Source: Sabellastarte sp. h YS-2021 (Eukaryota; Annelida; Polychaeta; Sabellida; Sabellidae). From it: a stretch of 64,000 nt of DNA. The stretch covers positions 137,022,033-137,086,032 of the forward strand of contig OZ024931.1 in assembly GCA_964017235.1 (NCBI GenBank), given 5' to 3'. Under the pieces are notes generated by a model that worked only from the letters and a program-made list of their open reading frames with translations, was not told the origin of the DNA and did not search any database. Below are positions 32,981-42,330 of the stretch, in pieces. The position numbers and the translations under genes were made by a program. How positions within the stretch are numbered: position 1 is the stretch's first letter; each line of letters begins with the position of its first letter.

Positions 32981-34195
32981 ATTGCATCAGTACAGGAAAT
33001 TAAGTAGCATACTTGATCTTTTATTTTCAATTTATAATAAGTAATTGTATCAGCAACACAATACACGCATTGTACTTACAGCCAATGTATTCATTTCTGT
33101 TTTGTTCTGCCATTTTGAATTAATATTGATGAACTGTGTTTCCTTGATATTCTTGCATCTACTAATAGTTATTTCAGTTATTATTACTTGTTTTCTAAAG
33201 GCAATGAAATTGACAACTACTTATTTTGCAAATCCAGATAAAGCAATCCCAACATTCAAAACGTATTGTTTTGAATCCTTGTGAAAAACCCAAACAAATT
33301 ACCAGCTGACAGCTATAAGGAGTTAAGAACGAGTTAATCAATGGTCGTGCATCGATTATATTGATAATTAATGATAATAAATGAAGCATGATGATAGCAG
33401 ATAAATTGCATCAGTACAGGAAATTAAGTAGCATACTTGATCTTTTATTTTCAATTTATAATAAGTAATTGTATCAGCAACACAATACACACATTGTACT
33501 TACAGCCAGCGTATTTATTTCTGTTTTGTTCTGCCATTTTGAATTAATATTGATGAACTGCGTATCCTTGATATTCTTGCATCTACTAATAGTTATTTCA
33601 GTTATTATTACTTGTTTTCTAAAGTCAATGAAATTGACAACTACTTTTTTTGCAAATCCAGATAAAGCAATCGCAACATTCAAAATGTATTGTTCTGAAT
33701 CCTTGTGAAAACCCAAACAAATTACCAGCTGACAGCTATAAGTAGTTAAGAACGAGTTAATCAATGGTCGTGCATCGATTATATTGATAATTAATGATAA
33801 TAAATGAAGCATGATGATAGCAGATAAGTACATAATGGTAATGTAGTTGAAAAAACCCTGCACATGTATAAACATGATTTAGTTCAAAGGAAATGTAGTC
33901 TAGAGTTTGTTTATTTTTTTAAAAACTTTTTTTGCAAATCCAGATAAAGCAATCGCAACATTCAGAACGTATTGTTTTGAATCCTTGTGAAAAACCCAGA
34001 CAAATTACCAGCTGACAGCTATAAGTAGTTAAGAACAGTTAATCAATGGTCGTGTATCAATTATATTGATAATTAATGATAATTAATGAAGCATGATGAT
34101 AGCAGATAAGTACATAATGGTAATGTAGTTGAAAAAACCCTGCACATGTATAAACATGATTTAGTTCAAAGGAAATGTAGTCTAGATTTTCTTTA
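32981..34195. repeat. Two-period tandem duplication (424 bp, then 282 bp)
   Basis: A 424-bp unit starts ATTGCATCAGTACAGG at 32981 and again at 33405, nearly identical. The second copy runs on into TACATAATGGTAATGTAG (33829), which is repeated at 34111 after a third partial copy of the unit's second half (from about 33926). So a 424-bp duplication is overlapped by a 282-bp one. Each unit yields a 79-codon plus frame, and the second also a 133-codon minus frame; none has a recognised domain. The array ends about 0.5 kb before the BIR gene. Confidence 0.9.
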
Positions 34196-34604
34196 TTTTT
34201 TTACTACATTTCCAAAATCTTACAATATGAAATGTTTCTCAACTACAATTTTTTTTCATCTAGATATTGTAGATACATATAATTTACATATACATTTTTT
34301 TTTATTCAACTACAATTCCAATATCCTACAATATGAAACAAGAGAATGACACATCATCACTCTTATTTTCCAGTCATGGTAAAGACATGTCAGATATAAT
34401 TTATGCATATATCAGGTCACAAATGACAAATTTTACGAGAGTTTTTTTCCTGTTCAAAATTTCCAACTATGATGTGCTTACCTTGCGGTACAAAATTCTG
34501 TTTTTGGAATTTTCTTCGAGAGAAAAAAAGCGAGGAAAATATTGCCTCATATAAGTTATATGTAGAATACATAATCAATAAACTTTTGCTGAATAATCAT
34601 AAAA

Positions 34605-34622
34605 ATATATATATATATATAA
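34605..34622 (+). promoter_or_regulatory. TATA-like tract upstream of BIR gene
   Basis: An uninterrupted TATATATATATATATA run lies 79-96 bases before the ATG at 34701. Its position would suit a TATA box, but AT dinucleotide runs are frequent in this DNA. Confidence 0.25.
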
Positions 34623-34700
34623 GTTAGTCTTAATAATACAAAATATAATGAACAATCAACATGTTTGCTAATCAACCCAAAGATACATATAAATTTGAGA

Positions 34701-35219
34701 ATGAGATTTTACTACCTGCCTCTAGTTTACAGAAAAAAAATATTTGGAAAGCAAGATTTAGTTCAATCTGCATCTACAGAAGATAAATCATTATCTAGAG
34801 ATATGTATAATTCAACTCGATCAACCGAATCAACTAGATCAACCACTGGATTGAATCTCTCAAATCAATCAGATCAGAAACCTTATTTTGATGGATTTGC
34901 ATTATCAACTAAGAAGGGATCATGTGAAACCTGTCATAGAATGGAATATATAAATCTAGCAAGTCAATGGCCACCAAGTGTTTATCAAAAATATGATCAA
35001 AGAATTTTAACATTTAACACCTGGCCAAAATCTCATCCTATACATCCAGGAGGTATTGCAAGAAGTGGATTTATCTATGCTGGAAGAGGAGATAAGGTCT
35101 ATTGTCCATGGTGTCAGATATCATTAGTAGAGTGGGAGACATTTGACATACCTATGGATGAACATAGGAGACATTCACCTAATTGTGAATTTATTCTAAT
35201 GCTTTATCCTAAAGTATGA
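34701..35219 (+). CDS. BIR-domain protein (IAP-like), 172 aa
   Basis: The frame contains one complete type-II-like BIR domain near its C-terminus: RILTFNTWP, SGFIYAGRGDKVYCPWC, then W, D.P.DEH and HSPNC. Zinc ligands are C135, C138, H155 and C162, exactly the C-x2-C-x16-H-x6-C spacing. BIR proteins bind caspases or adaptor proteins and block cell death; here that is inferred from the fold only. The N-terminus (1-70) is Ser/Thr-rich and unstructured, and a C-x2-C pair (CETC) lies near residue 80. No RING is fused. ATG 34701 is chosen over a TTG at 34665. It is the first of three close genes on this strand. Large DNA viruses, including malacoherpesviruses, carry such single-BIR genes; host IAP ancestry is also possible. 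Confidence 0.75.
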   Translation: MRFYYLPLVYRKKIFGKQDLVQSASTEDKSLSRDMYNSTRSTESTRSTTGLNLSNQSDQKPYFDGFALSTKKGSCETCHRMEYINLASQWPPSVYQKYDQRILTFNTWPKSHPIHPGGIARSGFIYAGRGDKVYCPWCQISLVEWETFDIPMDEHRRHSPNCEFILMLYPKV

Positions 35220-35231
35220 TTTTTTAAAAAA

Positions 35232-35259
35232 AAGTTACATTTAATATTGTTAGTAACTT
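35232..35259 (+). terminator. Inverted repeat 13 bases after BIR stop
   Basis: AAGTTAC and GTAACTT arms (7 bp) around a 14-base loop, flanked by A-runs on both sides. It could mark an mRNA 3' end; see the similar palindromes after the two following genes. AT-rich DNA makes chance likely for one case alone. Confidence 0.3.
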
Positions 35260-35484
35260 AAAAAAAATTGTTTGTCTCATAAAATGAATAACCATATGTT
35301 ACCATATAGATAAATCACTAGAGTGTAAATAATGAAATACATATGTTCATTGTCTAATGATGATATCATAATCATGACATGACTAGATATTACTTTCTAC
35401 TTTGTTTTTCAAGTCTTTTTAAACCCAAACTCAGCTGAACTAATCTCATAAGTTTATTTGAACATTAAATCTTCATCAATATAA

Positions 35485-36297
35485 TGGCTGAAGCCTATGT
35501 AAATAGTAAAGTAAGTTCCGTTCCTCAAGCAAAAAGAGGAAAAATGAGAGTAATAATACCGGAAAAAATAAGAAGATAACTTCTTTTTTCAAAACACAAG
35601 AAAACGAGGATGTTATTGTATTGAAAGAGGATCCAAGAAATCCTCTTCCTAAATCTGTAATGAAGCCAGGAACTAGTAAACAGACCGAACCTGGTATAAT
35701 CAATGTTGAAATGAAAAATCATGATCAAAATGAATATGAGAAAGATATCAAAATAATTGGTCTTAAGGCACCCTTTAAGAGAACCTTCCATATTGGAGGC
35801 GATAAATACATAATATTTACAGCTGATAAGGGTGTCATTGATCAGATACAGATAAAAGAATGGGACGATAAAGTTGTTAAAAAGGAGTGAAATTAAATAT
35901 TTCTAAACTTATGATGATAATGCATTATGGTCAGTTAATAACCAGTGAGATAGGTAAGATTGCTAATGGTCCAGAAGATATAAATGTTAAAAAGCATATA
36001 GGAGGAGGTTACTATTTATCATGCGCCTCCCCTTACAAATCTGTAGGGATTAGGCTATGGAAATTAGGATCTGTAAAAATGTTTCCAACCAATGAAGGCA
36101 TCAATCTTAAAATTAACGAATGGATGGAATTGATGGATGTTATCAATGATATGTATGTTGAAATATTAGATTTATTTCATTGTGTATCATGTTTGCTGCA
36201 ACCAAATCAACCAGGTCATAATCCGAATACATGTAAAGAATGTATGCAAAATGTAGATGTATCAAGAGGTGAGGTGTACGTAGACATACCATTGTAA
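35485..36297 (+). CDS. PC4/p15-like DNA-binding protein with Cys tail
   Basis: This is read in more than one frame, so it is either broken (about one or two breaks) or differently organised. The N-terminal part is Lys/Ser-rich and includes KKITSFF, which resembles a PCNA-interaction box. Then comes a weak PC4-like segment (FHIGGDKYIIF). The clear domain is at about 35.99-36.15 kb: HIGGGYYLSCASPYKSVGIR and then FPTNEGINLKINEWMELM, matching the PC4 pattern of a glycine turn, S-P-Y-.-.-V-.-I-R, P-T-.-.-G-I-.-L and the E-W-.-.-L helix. A tail follows with HCVSC and CKEC pairs, possibly zinc-binding. PC4 proteins bind single-stranded DNA and assist transcription. Because a viral source is possible I do not itemise its interruptions. 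Family identification is from sequence pattern only. Confidence 0.55.
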
Positions 36298-36350
36298 AAG
36301 TAAAGATACACAGATCATACTCCATATGGAGATTGACTTACTTACTTTGT
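36298..36350 (+). terminator. Palindrome-containing hairpin after PC4-like gene
   Basis: A perfect 12-bp palindrome CTCCATATGGAG (36320-36331) begins 23 bases after the stop at 36297. It sits between AAAGTAA and TTACTTT arms, so a stem of nested pairs is possible. Confidence 0.3.
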
Positions 36351-36419
36351 TGTAATATAAAGCATTAATCATACTAATAAACACTATATTCATCCGAAAA
36401 ATTGAAAAAAAGAGAACAC

Positions 36420-37420
36420 ATGGAAGCTCAGGGGATGAAGAATAATTCAGTTAATGCTTTCCTTGGATGGAGAATCAATGGATATGCACCATCAATGATA
36501 TTATCTGCTGTTGTTACTATATGCGAATTGATCTCTATGATAGAGCAGAAGAATTTTCGATCAGCCTTCAGTTGCTATATGATGTTCAAAGAAGTTCTTC
36601 CACTCTACATACAGTAAGTTTATTTTGAGACATCGAGTAATCTTTCAAAGTATAATTCAGTCATAATAAGATTTCAAAATGTATAATTTTAATAAACATT
36701 AATAGTAAATGAAATTGTTAAATTTTATATCTACATGTCATGTGCACCCATATACGGGTATATTTTCAGACAAAAATACCCTGATTTTGTGAAGTATGGA
36801 ATTGATGAGGTTTTAAATGACACGTGTTGCTGTTGCCAAGATACATTAATGATGGAAGACATTTTGATGACAGTTCCATGCTGTCATTTTTTTGTGGACA
36901 ATGTGCATGTAATTTTATGAAAATATGGTCAGATAATGCAGAAGTCTACAAGAAATGTCCAATGTGTCGAAGTTATTTGATAGATCAAATTTTTGCCAAA
37001 TCCATTCAATATAATATGACCTCTATGACACAAAGTACCTTTTTTATATGGATACCAACGTTTATATATAAAGGTAAAAACTTGAATCAGCTAATAATGG
37101 ATTCATTGCGAGAACAGAAATATAATGACGCATTTAGATTTTCTTTTTTATTGAATAGAGGGCCAAATGATATTGAAACGAGTATCGACAAAAATTGGTC
37201 TGGTATTTATAGTAAACAGAGGGAAAAGTTATATTGTTCTTCATGCAGATCAGCTCTTTCGATTGAAAAGGCATTCAGTGCAACATGTAACCACTTTTGC
37301 TGTACTATTTATAGTACTTATATACTAGAAAATCGAGGTAACGATGTAATACAATGTCCAGAATGTAATAAAGATATTGAGGATTCAAAAGGTGAAATTA
37401 TATTTTTTAGACCAATTTGA
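36420..37420 (+). CDS. Protein with two RING-like zinc domains
   Basis: An N-terminal helical stretch (AFLGWRINGYAPSMILSAV) is followed by a first C3HC4-type RING at about 36.82-36.97 kb (CCCCQDTL, PCCHFF, CGQCACNF, KKCPMC). After about 90 residues comes a second RING-like domain at about 37.23-37.38 kb (LYCSSCRSAL, ATCNHFCC, IQCPEC). RING proteins usually act as ubiquitin E3 ligases. The text lies in more than one frame. An interval with host-type GT...AG borders separates the helical part from the first RING, so a spliced host gene is possible; otherwise it is a relic with about one to three breaks. Being next to a BIR gene on the same strand suggests a joint origin. Repeated RING genes beside BIR genes are typical of malacoherpesviruses, but I cannot prove this. 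Confidence 0.55.
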
Positions 37421-37435
37421 GATCATTGATCTCAA
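37417..37435 (+). terminator. Perfect 19-base palindrome at RING stop codon
   Basis: TTGAGATCA and TGATCTCAA arms around one base, overlapping the TGA stop at 37418-37420. It is the strongest of the three palindromes that end these genes. Confidence 0.4.
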
Positions 37436-37874
37436 GCTAAAGATCTTTTTCTATGAAAGAAACATTCTTCTTGTTTATTAACCATTGATACATTTTCACA
37501 CAATATAAATAATTTTAGAAATGTTCTTCTATCAGTAGCTTTGACATTAAAACGTTATGGATGAAATACGTGATGATTTAATCTTATGGATAAAAAATAC
37601 TAATAAATTTGTATAACACTTGTAGTTATCAATTTCTTAAATTAGAAAGGGAAGAAAGGTTTAATAATCCACATATTAATATTATTTAAAAAAATTAAAA
37701 TCTAATAAAATGTTTATCTGTTTATAACACAAAAATATTGAATAACCACTCTAAAGAAACAATCTGAATAATGTTGAAAATAAAGTCATTCAAGATAACA
37801 AAAGATGTATCTGTAACAAACTATCCAAATAAAAAACATTCTGAAAATCCACATTGAAACGTATTGTTAACTAC

Positions 37875-37875
<1 letters not shown>
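37436..37875. other. AT-rich interval; possible 5' stub of another ORF
   Basis: A 19-codon frame beginning MDEIRDDLILW at 37557 has coding-like text but ends at once. No domain is recognised. The rest has no feature. Confidence 0.2.

Positions 37876-37936
<61 letters not shown>
37876..37936. repeat. (TA)n microsatellite
   Basis: About 30 uninterrupted TA units, followed directly by GTCGTAAGGTCGGC. Length is probably polymorphic. Confidence 0.95.
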
Positions 37937-37939
<3 letters not shown>

Positions 37940-38039
37940 GTAAGGTCGGCCTCCAGTGGAACATCTGCATTAAGTTTGACAATTTTTGAACAATATTTTA
38001 AATACTGTGCAATTCTAGGCATGTTTAAGTTGTGGATTT

Positions 38040-39615
38040 AACAAACTTCAGGTATTGGTGGTGGTGTTGGTTTTTTCTCATTTAATCCTATAGACCACAT
38101 GAAATTGAATCTCCTTTTTATCAGTCATTTGAGACATGGTGGTATCAACTGCATGGGCTTCATGGCCGTTCATTGTTGCTTGCCTGTGTCTAACTTTCAA
38201 GGAGAATTCATGTCTGTTGTTGGTTTCCTGTCATCCATGAACTCTTCATCAACATGTCCAACTTTTTGCTCTGACCTCAAAAACCCTAGCTTCGTCAAGT
38301 CTCCTGCTAATTCAGTTGTTGACCTCTATGAGCAACATGTACATGATTTAGGGGACGTTCTTGATAGGCATGAACCACTACTAAGAATAATTCTGCGAAT
38401 TGGCTGTATGACTCTTGTATTTGGTTCAATATGTTAGAACATATTCAAGTCCACAACTTAGACAATCCATATCAATCTGCATATAAAACTGGTCACTCGA
38501 CTGAGATAGCTCTTTTTCCATAAAAAAATGAAGTTTACCTATCCTTGTCAAGAGGCAAACCTACTGCCTCGATACTGCTTAGCCTCTCGGCAGCATTTGA
38601 CACCATCGACCATTCCACTCTTCTTTGTGGTCTTCAGACCTGGTTTACCAGCTGCAGGTTCTGTACTGAAATCGTTTACTTCCTACTTATACGGGCGCTA
38701 TCAGTCAATAAAGGAGTAAGCTTAAACTGAATTCAGATAAAACTGAGTTCATTGTATTTGGTTCAAAAAGACAGAGGGACAAATTGGAAGCATATTTTTC
38801 ATCTACCATTTTGGGTAGCCCTCTCTGCCCTGCTGAGTCAGTCTAGAATTTGGGTGTGAGGTTTGATTCTATTTTTTCCTTGTCCAAACATGTTCAGAAT
38901 GTCTACAAAAGTTATTTTGTGCAACTCTGTGATATTAGACATGTCAGACAGTTTCTTACCCATGATGCTTCTATACTTGTGGCCAGTGCTCTTGTTAGTA
39001 GTCAGTTAGATTATTGTAACTCCCTTTCAGGAGTCTCTCTTAGTTCAATCTTCGTACAGTGCATCAAAATCATGCAGCTAGAATTGCTTCAAATACCAGT
39101 GGGCACACTAGTAGAACTTCTTTGCTCAAGACATTGCATTGGCTTCCTGTTTAGCATCGCTCTTTAAAACAGACACCCTTATTTACAAGTTTCTCCGCAC
39201 TGGTTTTTCCAAGTATTTTGCTCCTTATATCTCATCCTGCAGCAGTTCCCACAGTAACAGGCACAGTCAGAGTGGTTGTAATTTTCTTGTTATTCCAAAG
39301 TTCCAACTTTCAGTCTACAAATCTATCAAACAGTTTGGTTATAATTTTGCTTTTGATGCTCCCACTGTTGGGAATGTCCTTCCTGATGAGATTCGTGCAT
39401 CCCACTCCTTAGCCTCCTTCAGAAAATCGCTTCAAACCTACCTGTATATCAAGGCATATCCACCTTAGTCTTACTCCCCCTGGTGTTCTTTGTGGTGCTT
39501 GCCCTCTTTCTGTCCCTGGATCTGAAATTGGTTGACTGTTTTTCGTTCTGTTGCAACCTAGAGTACTCATGAATGGTGGAAATTAAGTGCTTTAAAATTC
39601 AAATTTGAATTAGAA
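38040..39615 (+). mobile_element. L2/CR1-like LINE, degraded with internal deletions
   Basis: Pieces of one ORF2 follow in order on the plus strand. They are an endonuclease middle part (GGGVGFFSF, VVDLYEQHVHDLGDVLDRHE), the RT entry (DNPYQSAYKTGHSTE), SAAFDTIDHSTLL, then a jump past the YADD box to KTEFIVFGSKRQRDK-like text, NLGVRFDSIFSLSKHVQNV, SSQLDYCNSLS, and a terminal FRKSLQTYLYIKAYPP ending at 39468. It is closest in wording to the minus-strand LINE at 3.1-6.1 kb and shares its GGAAATTAAGTGCT 3' UTR word, but the tail is AAATTCAAATTTGAATT. Many stops and frame changes; dead and old. Confidence 0.85.
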
Positions 39616-39979
39616 ACCTTGAACAGAACCTGCGTGAAGAGATTACCTTAAACTCCATCACAACTGCTAACTAACATTGAGTTTACGGTTGGGACAATTT
39701 ATTTTTGGTGTATGAAAATAATTGGATGTAATTGAGGTTTCTTCATTGATATTCGACATGTACACAAATCTGGACAAAATGTCATTTGTAAGGTTACAAG
39801 AAATGGATGATATTTTTAAGCTTATGAGTTTACGTTTACAACAGGTTTATTTAACTAGTAGCTGTGAAGGATCATATATTTCACCAGCATTGTCGTCACA
39901 CTTCGTTTCTGAAAAATATTTTAATAATAGCTGGAAGGATGAAATTCAATTTCTAGCATGTGGATGTTGCTGATCATCG
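39616..39979. other. No gene seen
   Basis: Short unremarkable interval. An 83-codon frame (39722-39973) has no recognised domain. Confidence 0.3.
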
Positions 39980-40400
39980 ATATGTGCCCTATTTTAAGAT
40001 GACTTGAAGCTTCCACTAATAACACAATTATGTTGAATTTAATTTTTGCCATTTATGGCTTCACAGATTCAATAAAATTTGATATGTGGATGTAACAGGT
40101 CTTCAAGGTGTGGCCTATTTTAAGTTGACATTAACCATTTCTAAAGTGTATCCCAAAACTGTATGGCAGATTTATTTCAATTTAGTATGTTGTCCTGAAT
40201 GTGTGGCCTATTTTAAGGTGACCTCAAGCTCCCATGTAAAAGAAAATTTTGTTAAGTATTTTTCTATGTTTCCACAAAGTATGTCAAAAGTTGCATGACA
40301 TATTTGATCTGTATTCTGCAGGTACATGAAACTGATAGTACAGAAATAACCTACAACTACATTGAGGTGACCTTAAACTCCCAGTCATGGCATAGTTATA
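39980..40400. repeat. Diverged tandem repeat, 90-150 bp spacing
   Basis: Four copies of a word like TGTGGCCTATTTTAAGGTGACCT followed by CAAGCTCCCAT start near 39.98, 40.11, 40.20 and 40.35 kb, with variable spacers. This is an old, eroded tandem repeat. Confidence 0.55.
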
Positions 40401-40843
40401 GTTACTTTTCCTTTAGAATTTTGGATAATATCTTAAATTATGTGCAACAAATTTTAAGCATACTTAAATTCTGGATATAATTAACCTTGAAAATGGTCTA
40501 CATGGTTAACATGACCGTAAGGTCTTACCATTTGCTTCGACTTACTTTCTGTTTAAGATTAAGGCAAATGTTTATGATATTTCGACAATATTTTAAGTGG
40601 TAGTTCATAGTTTTCATGTAAATTAAACATGTTCAGATATCTAGACCGAAGTAAGATCTTTCTTGCAATGTTACTATAAAGACCTGATAGTTAAAGAAGT
40701 GAGTTTAAGATTCCAACATTTAAAATATTACATCCACCCTGCTGGGCATGGATGTTATCTTGGCTTTCCCTCTAAATCCCCCTTTATTGCTACTCATTTA
40801 CAGGTACACTATTTTACGTGTCTCAGCTAAATTTGGTAGGGAG
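40401..40843. other. No gene seen
   Basis: AT-rich sequence with no recognised feature. GACCGTAAGGTCTTACC at 40.51 kb is a short imperfect palindrome. Confidence 0.3.
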
Positions 40844-41586
40844 CAGGGTTGGGGTCAAGTACATTGAAATGTACTTAAGTACAAGTACAAGTACTTTGTT
40901 AATTTTCAAGTACAAATACAAGTCCTTTTTCCTCAAAGTACTTAAGTACAAGTACTTTTCAAAGTACTTAAGTACAAGTACTTATCACCTGTGAATGAGA
41001 AAGTAAATTTAGAAAAAACACACCACCAAGTTTATTCAAACATATATACAAAAGTTACAATTATACACTAATTGGTTGTTATCCACTAATTCCACTTATT
41101 ACTATCTTTGTAACATTAAAAGGCCCACTGTTATTATTGTTTATTCTATTTTAGTGACTACCAATATTTCACAAAACAACAGATACAACATATAAAAAAT
41201 ACCCAGCCTGCTATTGGGCTTATAAGTCACTTTAACTTAGAAATTAATTAAGTGTTGTGATGATGGAAAATTAGATACTCTAATACAATAATGCTATACA
41301 TAATAAGTTTTATGTTAACTAGTCTTTGTAAATTGAAGTATTAGAGAGAAAGTAGAAAACTTGCTGTGTATTACATTCTCCTTTAAGAAATAGGTGTTTT
41401 TCTTTTGAATACAATGTTATCACCCCAAATTGCTATCAATAAAAGTGACAAGTAAACAATGAACTAATCCTCACCTTCAAATGTTTGACAGAAATTGAAG
41501 TGACTTTTGTGCTTCCTGCTATAATCTGAGTACATTGTTTACACTTTGCTGTGACACTCCCTTCAAGTACTTTGACCCCAACTCTG
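40844..41586. mobile_element. hAT-type non-autonomous DNA transposon, 743 bp
   Basis: The left end is CAGGGTTGGGGTCAAGTAC and the right end, complemented, is CAGAGTTGGGGTCAAAGTAC, a hAT-style terminal inverted repeat of about 20 bases. It is flanked by GTAGGGAG (40836-40843) and GTATGGAG (41587-41594), an 8-bp target duplication with one difference, the length diagnostic for hAT. Subterminal AAGTACTTAAGTACAAGTAC motifs are dense at the left end. A BED zinc-finger remnant near the right end shows descent from an autonomous parent by internal deletion. Confidence 0.88.
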
Positions 41587-41590
41587 GTAT
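41452..41590 (-). pseudogene. BED zinc-finger remnant of hAT transposase
   Basis: A minus-strand frame reads VTAKCKQCTQIIAGSTKVTS and then ISVKHLKV. This is the C-x2-C...H pattern at the start of a BED finger (usual wording is CK.C...L.GSTK.TS...HLK). The final His and the rest of the transposase are gone. The frame continues outward past the transposon end, so the ORF limits there are artificial. Confidence 0.7.
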
Positions 41591-41639
41591 GGAGGTTAAA
41601 TGGCATGTTACCTGATATGTGATTACTTTCTTGGCGATA

Positions 41640-42330
41640 TCTGACAACAAGTGCTGCCATGGCAACACTTTCCTGTTTCTTGACCTTGTAATTTTATGGA
41701 CATTTAACATTATTCCAAAGTTACAGAATATGCTTATTACAAGAGGAACTTGTTATGATTTGGTTTGAGGCAATATTTGCCAACAGCTGTTACCATGACA
41801 TCACGTTTTGGTGGGTTCTTCATAAATAAAACCAATGCAAAAGATTTTACCCAATATTTTTAGAATGTATTTCTTGAAAGGGGAACTAGAAGAGCAGTGA
41901 TTCAGACTTTTGTCAAGTTTTTGGTAACAACTATTGCCATGGCGATAACAGGTAACAAAAAGACACCTTTTTATGTTTCTTGGGCTTAAAATCTTTTTGA
42001 AGGTTCTTTTCATTCCGAACTCCTGCATAGATTGGAGCTGATTAGGTTAATTACAAAACCTGACAACAATGGCAACACTTTGTTTGGTTTGTTGGACTTA
42101 CAAATATTTTTATGTGTTCCTTACATGTCATACCCTTACATGGATTGGAGCGTATTAGGTTTTTTGGTTGGCAAAGTGTTGCCATGTCGACATGTTTTTT
42201 TCTGTTTTTTTTAATGTTTTTTGCACTCGAAACCCCTGTATGGATTGGAGCTGATTTTGGCCAATGCCTGCAACAAGTTTTGTCATGGCAAAACATTTTG
42301 TTGTTTCTAGGTTGTGGGCTTAGAAAGCCC
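41640..42330. repeat. ~115-bp diverged tandem repeat
   Basis: Six or so units share GTTGCCATGGCAACACTTT, then a T-rich stretch, then CCCCTGTATGGATTGGAGCTGATTAGG. Starts lie near 41.64, 41.77, 41.92, 42.05, 42.16 and 42.26 kb. Units differ by many substitutions and small indels. Frames inside (74-134 codons) are shadows. Confidence 0.65.

Noticed and set aside
33474-33875. 133-codon minus frame in the tandem duplication
   Set aside because: The equivalent frame in the neighbouring 424-bp copy is interrupted and no domain is recognisable; not enough to call a gene.
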